Shown in pieces: positions 38,207-40,190 of a DNA stretch of 40,190 nt. The stretch comes from Gilliamella mensalis. GTDB taxonomy: Bacteria; Pseudomonadota; Gammaproteobacteria; Enterobacterales; Orbaceae. Numbering within the stretch: the stretch's first letter is position 1; every line of letters begins with the position of its first letter. The notes beneath the pieces were generated by a model. It had not been told where the DNA came from. It searched no databases and saw nothing but the letters and a program-made list of their open reading frames with translations. Made by a program: the position numbers and the translations under genes. The stretch lies in NCBI RefSeq assembly GCF_900103085.1, contig NZ_FMWR01000022.1, positions 1 through 40,190 on the forward strand. Reading direction: 5' to 3'.

Positions 38207-40144
38207 ATGTCATATCATTGCACCAATAATAGATTAGAATTACTTAGCCCCGCTAAAAATATTGAAATTGCACAGCAAGCCATTTTACATGGCGCAGATG
38301 CCGTGTATATAGGTGGACCTAGCTTTGGAGCTAGGCATAATGCTGGTAATTCCGTGAGCGATATTGCTCAGTTAGTCGAATTTGCTCATCGTTATTATGC
38401 AAAAGTGTTTGTAACCTTAAATACCATTCTTCACGATAACGAACTTGAAGCAGCAAGACAACTTATATGGCAGTTTTATGATGCGGGTATTGATGCGTTA
38501 ATTGTGCAAGATATGGGTATTTTAAATCTGGATATTCCCCCGATAGATTTGCATGCTAGCACTCAAATGGATATTCGAACACCTGAAAAAGCCAAATTCT
38601 TGTCTGATGTGGGCTTTTCACAAATAGTATTGGCTCGTGAACTTAATTTAGCTGAGATAACCAAAATTAATGAGCAGATTGATGCAAAAATAGAGTTTTT
38701 TATACATGGTGCACTTTGTGTGGCATTTTCTGGACAGTGTTATATCTCTCATGCACAAACAGGGCGTAGTGCAAATCGGGGAGATTGTTCCCAAGCTTGT
38801 CGGCTTCCTTTTACCTTAAAAGATAATCAAGGTCGTATTGTTGCTTATGAAAAACATTTATTATCAATGAAAGATAATAATCAATCGGATAATTTGAACG
38901 AATTAATTCAAGCTGGTGTGAGATCATTCAAAATAGAAGGGCGTTATAAAGACATAAGTTATGTCAAAAATATTACCGCTTTTTATCGTCAAAAAATAGA
39001 TAATATTTTAACTCAATCACCAGATTTACAACCTGCGTCAAGCGGTCGAACCGAATACTTTTTTACACCAGATCCTAACCGAACATTTCATCGAGGAAGT
39101 ACAGATTATTTTCTGCATGGAAGAAAGCCAAATATAGGCGCTTTCGATTCGCCTAAATTTATTGGCTTGCAAGTTGGAGAGATAATTGAGGTAACTCCAA
39201 AAACTATCGACATTAAATCTGAGAAAATATTAACTAATGGAGATGGTTTAAATGTACTAATAAAACGAGAGATTTTTGGATTTAGAGCCGATAAAGTTGA
39301 AAAACTTTCGGTCAATCAATACCGAATTTATCCAAATGAAATCCCTAAACCACTTTTTTCAGTTAAATTACCTTATGTGGTTAATCGAAATCTCGATCAC
39401 ATGTGGCAACAAAATTTATTGAAAGAATCAAGTAATCGTAGAATTGGCGTGTCATTTGAACTACATAATATCAAAAACGGAATTGAGCTAATAGCAAAAA
39501 GTGAAGAGGGGATTTGTGTTAAGCAAGAACTAAATGGGGCATTCGATCTTGCAGATCAACCTGATAAATCATTAAAAAACATTACCGATAATTTATCAAA
39601 ATTAGGACAAACTATATATTATCTAACTAATTTTAAAGTGAATTTATCAACCATTTATTTTATTCCAAGTAGCCAACTTAACCAATTTAGACGGGATGCT
39701 ATTGATAAATTGACAGCCACAAGATTAGCGAATTATCGTCCCCAAAAACGTAAACCTGAACAGAAGCCAGCTCCAATTTATCCTGAAAATCATTTAAGCT
39801 TTTTAGCCAACGTTTATAATCATAAAGCAAGAGAATTTTATACCCAACATGGGGTTGAATTAATCGAGAACGCCTATGAAGCACATGAAGTTAAAGATGA
39901 TGCACCATTAATGATAACAAAACATTGCTTACGATTTGAGTTTAATTTATGTCCAAAACAAGCAAAAGGAATTCAGGGTGTTAAAACCAAAGTTACACCA
40001 ATGAAATTGATTCAAAATAATGAAGAATTGTTGTTAAAGTTCAATTGTAAAGCTTGTGAAATGCAAGTATGGGGCAAAATCAAAAAACATATTTTTAAAA
40101 TGCCGCTTCCTGGTAGTGATGTTATTTTGATAACAAAGAATTAA
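38207..40144 (+). CDS. rlhA: 23S rRNA C2501 hydroxylation protein RlhA (U32 family)
   Basis: Needed for 5-hydroxylation of cytidine 2501 in 23S rRNA, using prephenate-derived chemistry and iron-sulfur cofactor in E. coli. The 645 residues match RlhA/YdcP (653). The U32 domain is clear: RLELLSPAKNIEIAQQAILH, GADAVYIGGPSFGARHNAGN, DLHASTQMDIRTPEKAKFL, and the Cys cluster CVAFSGQCY with GDCSQACRLPF. The long C-terminal part includes NHLSFLANVYNHKAREFYTQ and a Cys-rich end (HCLRFEFNLCPKQ, KFNCKACEMQVW). The other U32 proteins (TrhP, UbiU, UbiV) are much shorter, which favours RlhA. It follows repeat copy B by 36 bases. Confidence 0.9.
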   Translation: MSYHCTNNRLELLSPAKNIEIAQQAILHGADAVYIGGPSFGARHNAGNSVSDIAQLVEFAHRYYAKVFVTLNTILHDNELEAARQLIWQFYDAGIDALIVQDMGILNLDIPPIDLHASTQMDIRTPEKAKFLSDVGFSQIVLARELNLAEITKINEQIDAKIEFFIHGALCVAFSGQCYISHAQTGRSANRGDCSQACRLPFTLKDNQGRIVAYEKHLLSMKDNNQSDNLNELIQAGVRSFKIEGRYKDISYVKNITAFYRQKIDNILTQSPDLQPASSGRTEYFFTPDPNRTFHRGSTDYFLHGRKPNIGAFDSPKFIGLQVGEIIEVTPKTIDIKSEKILTNGDGLNVLIKREIFGFRADKVEKLSVNQYRIYPNEIPKPLFSVKLPYVVNRNLDHMWQQNLLKESSNRRIGVSFELHNIKNGIELIAKSEEGICVKQELNGAFDLADQPDKSLKNITDNLSKLGQTIYYLTNFKVNLSTIYFIPSSQLNQFRRDAIDKLTATRLANYRPQKRKPEQKPAPIYPENHLSFLANVYNHKAREFYTQHGVELIENAYEAHEVKDDAPLMITKHCLRFEFNLCPKQAKGIQGVKTKVTPMKLIQNNEELLLKFNCKACEMQVWGKIKKHIFKMPLPGSDVILITKN

Positions 40145-40190
40145 GTTATCTATGATAATAGGAAAATCACAAATAAAAATACACAGAAAA

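Overview
The window looks like chromosome of an A+T-rich gammaproteobacterium. Gene content and order are enteric-like: uvrC-pgsA-tRNA, artPIQM, yohJK-sanA, and thrS-infC-rpmI-rplT-pheM-pheST-ihfA with its enteric control elements. The low G+C and the set of retained genes suggest the Orbales (Gilliamella-like insect-gut symbionts). That assignment is inference; no 16S or marker search was possible.

Layout. (1) 1-5143 is an accessory, decayed island. It holds an IS3-family element broken by stop codons and inserted inside an older IS3-family orfB, a four-gene MarR-controlled operon (MarR, an unknown protein, an AlkC-like HEAT protein, a peroxiredoxin), another IS3 orfA stub, a YciI-like gene, and a tyrosine integrase with two stop codons, a frameshift and a lost C-terminus. 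The integrase lies next to the 3' end of tRNA-Gly, the usual insertion point of such islands. (2) 5144-18475 is core sequence: tRNA-Gly and tRNA-Leu, pgsA, uvrC, the arginine transporter artPIQM, sanA-yohK-yohJ, sbcB, ubiT-yjcE, recO and a YaiI-family gene. (3) 18640-25750 is the translation operon, with a likely ThrRS-binding leader hairpin, an AUU start for infC, and a phenylalanine-rich leader peptide with an attenuator before pheST. (4) 25880-25992 is the 4.5S RNA of the signal recognition particle. (5) 26134-36847 is an ABC-transporter-dependent (group 2/3 type) capsule locus: BexD/CtrA-like, KpsE, KpsM, KpsT, KpsC and KpsS export and Kdo-linker genes, then two Stealth-family sugar-phosphate transferases, an acetyltransferase and the stub of a glycosyltransferase. 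(6) 36848-40190 holds htpX, flanked by two copies of an intergenic hairpin repeat, and rlhA.

How the genes work together. The capsule genes form a coherent unit. KpsC and KpsS build the Kdo linker on a lipid, the Stealth proteins probably build a phosphodiester-linked polymer, the acetyltransferase probably decorates it, and KpsM/T/E with the outer-membrane lipoprotein export it. No Kdo-synthesis gene (kpsF, kpsU) is present in the window. The MarR operon has a consensus promoter followed at once by two near-identical 18-bp palindromes 32 bp apart, which strongly suggests autorepression of a small stress-defence cassette. I found no CRISPR array, no rRNA, and no clearly novel defence system. 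The least explained pieces are the 152-residue protein of the MarR operon, the two-Stealth capsule polymerase set, and the htpX-flanking repeat pair.
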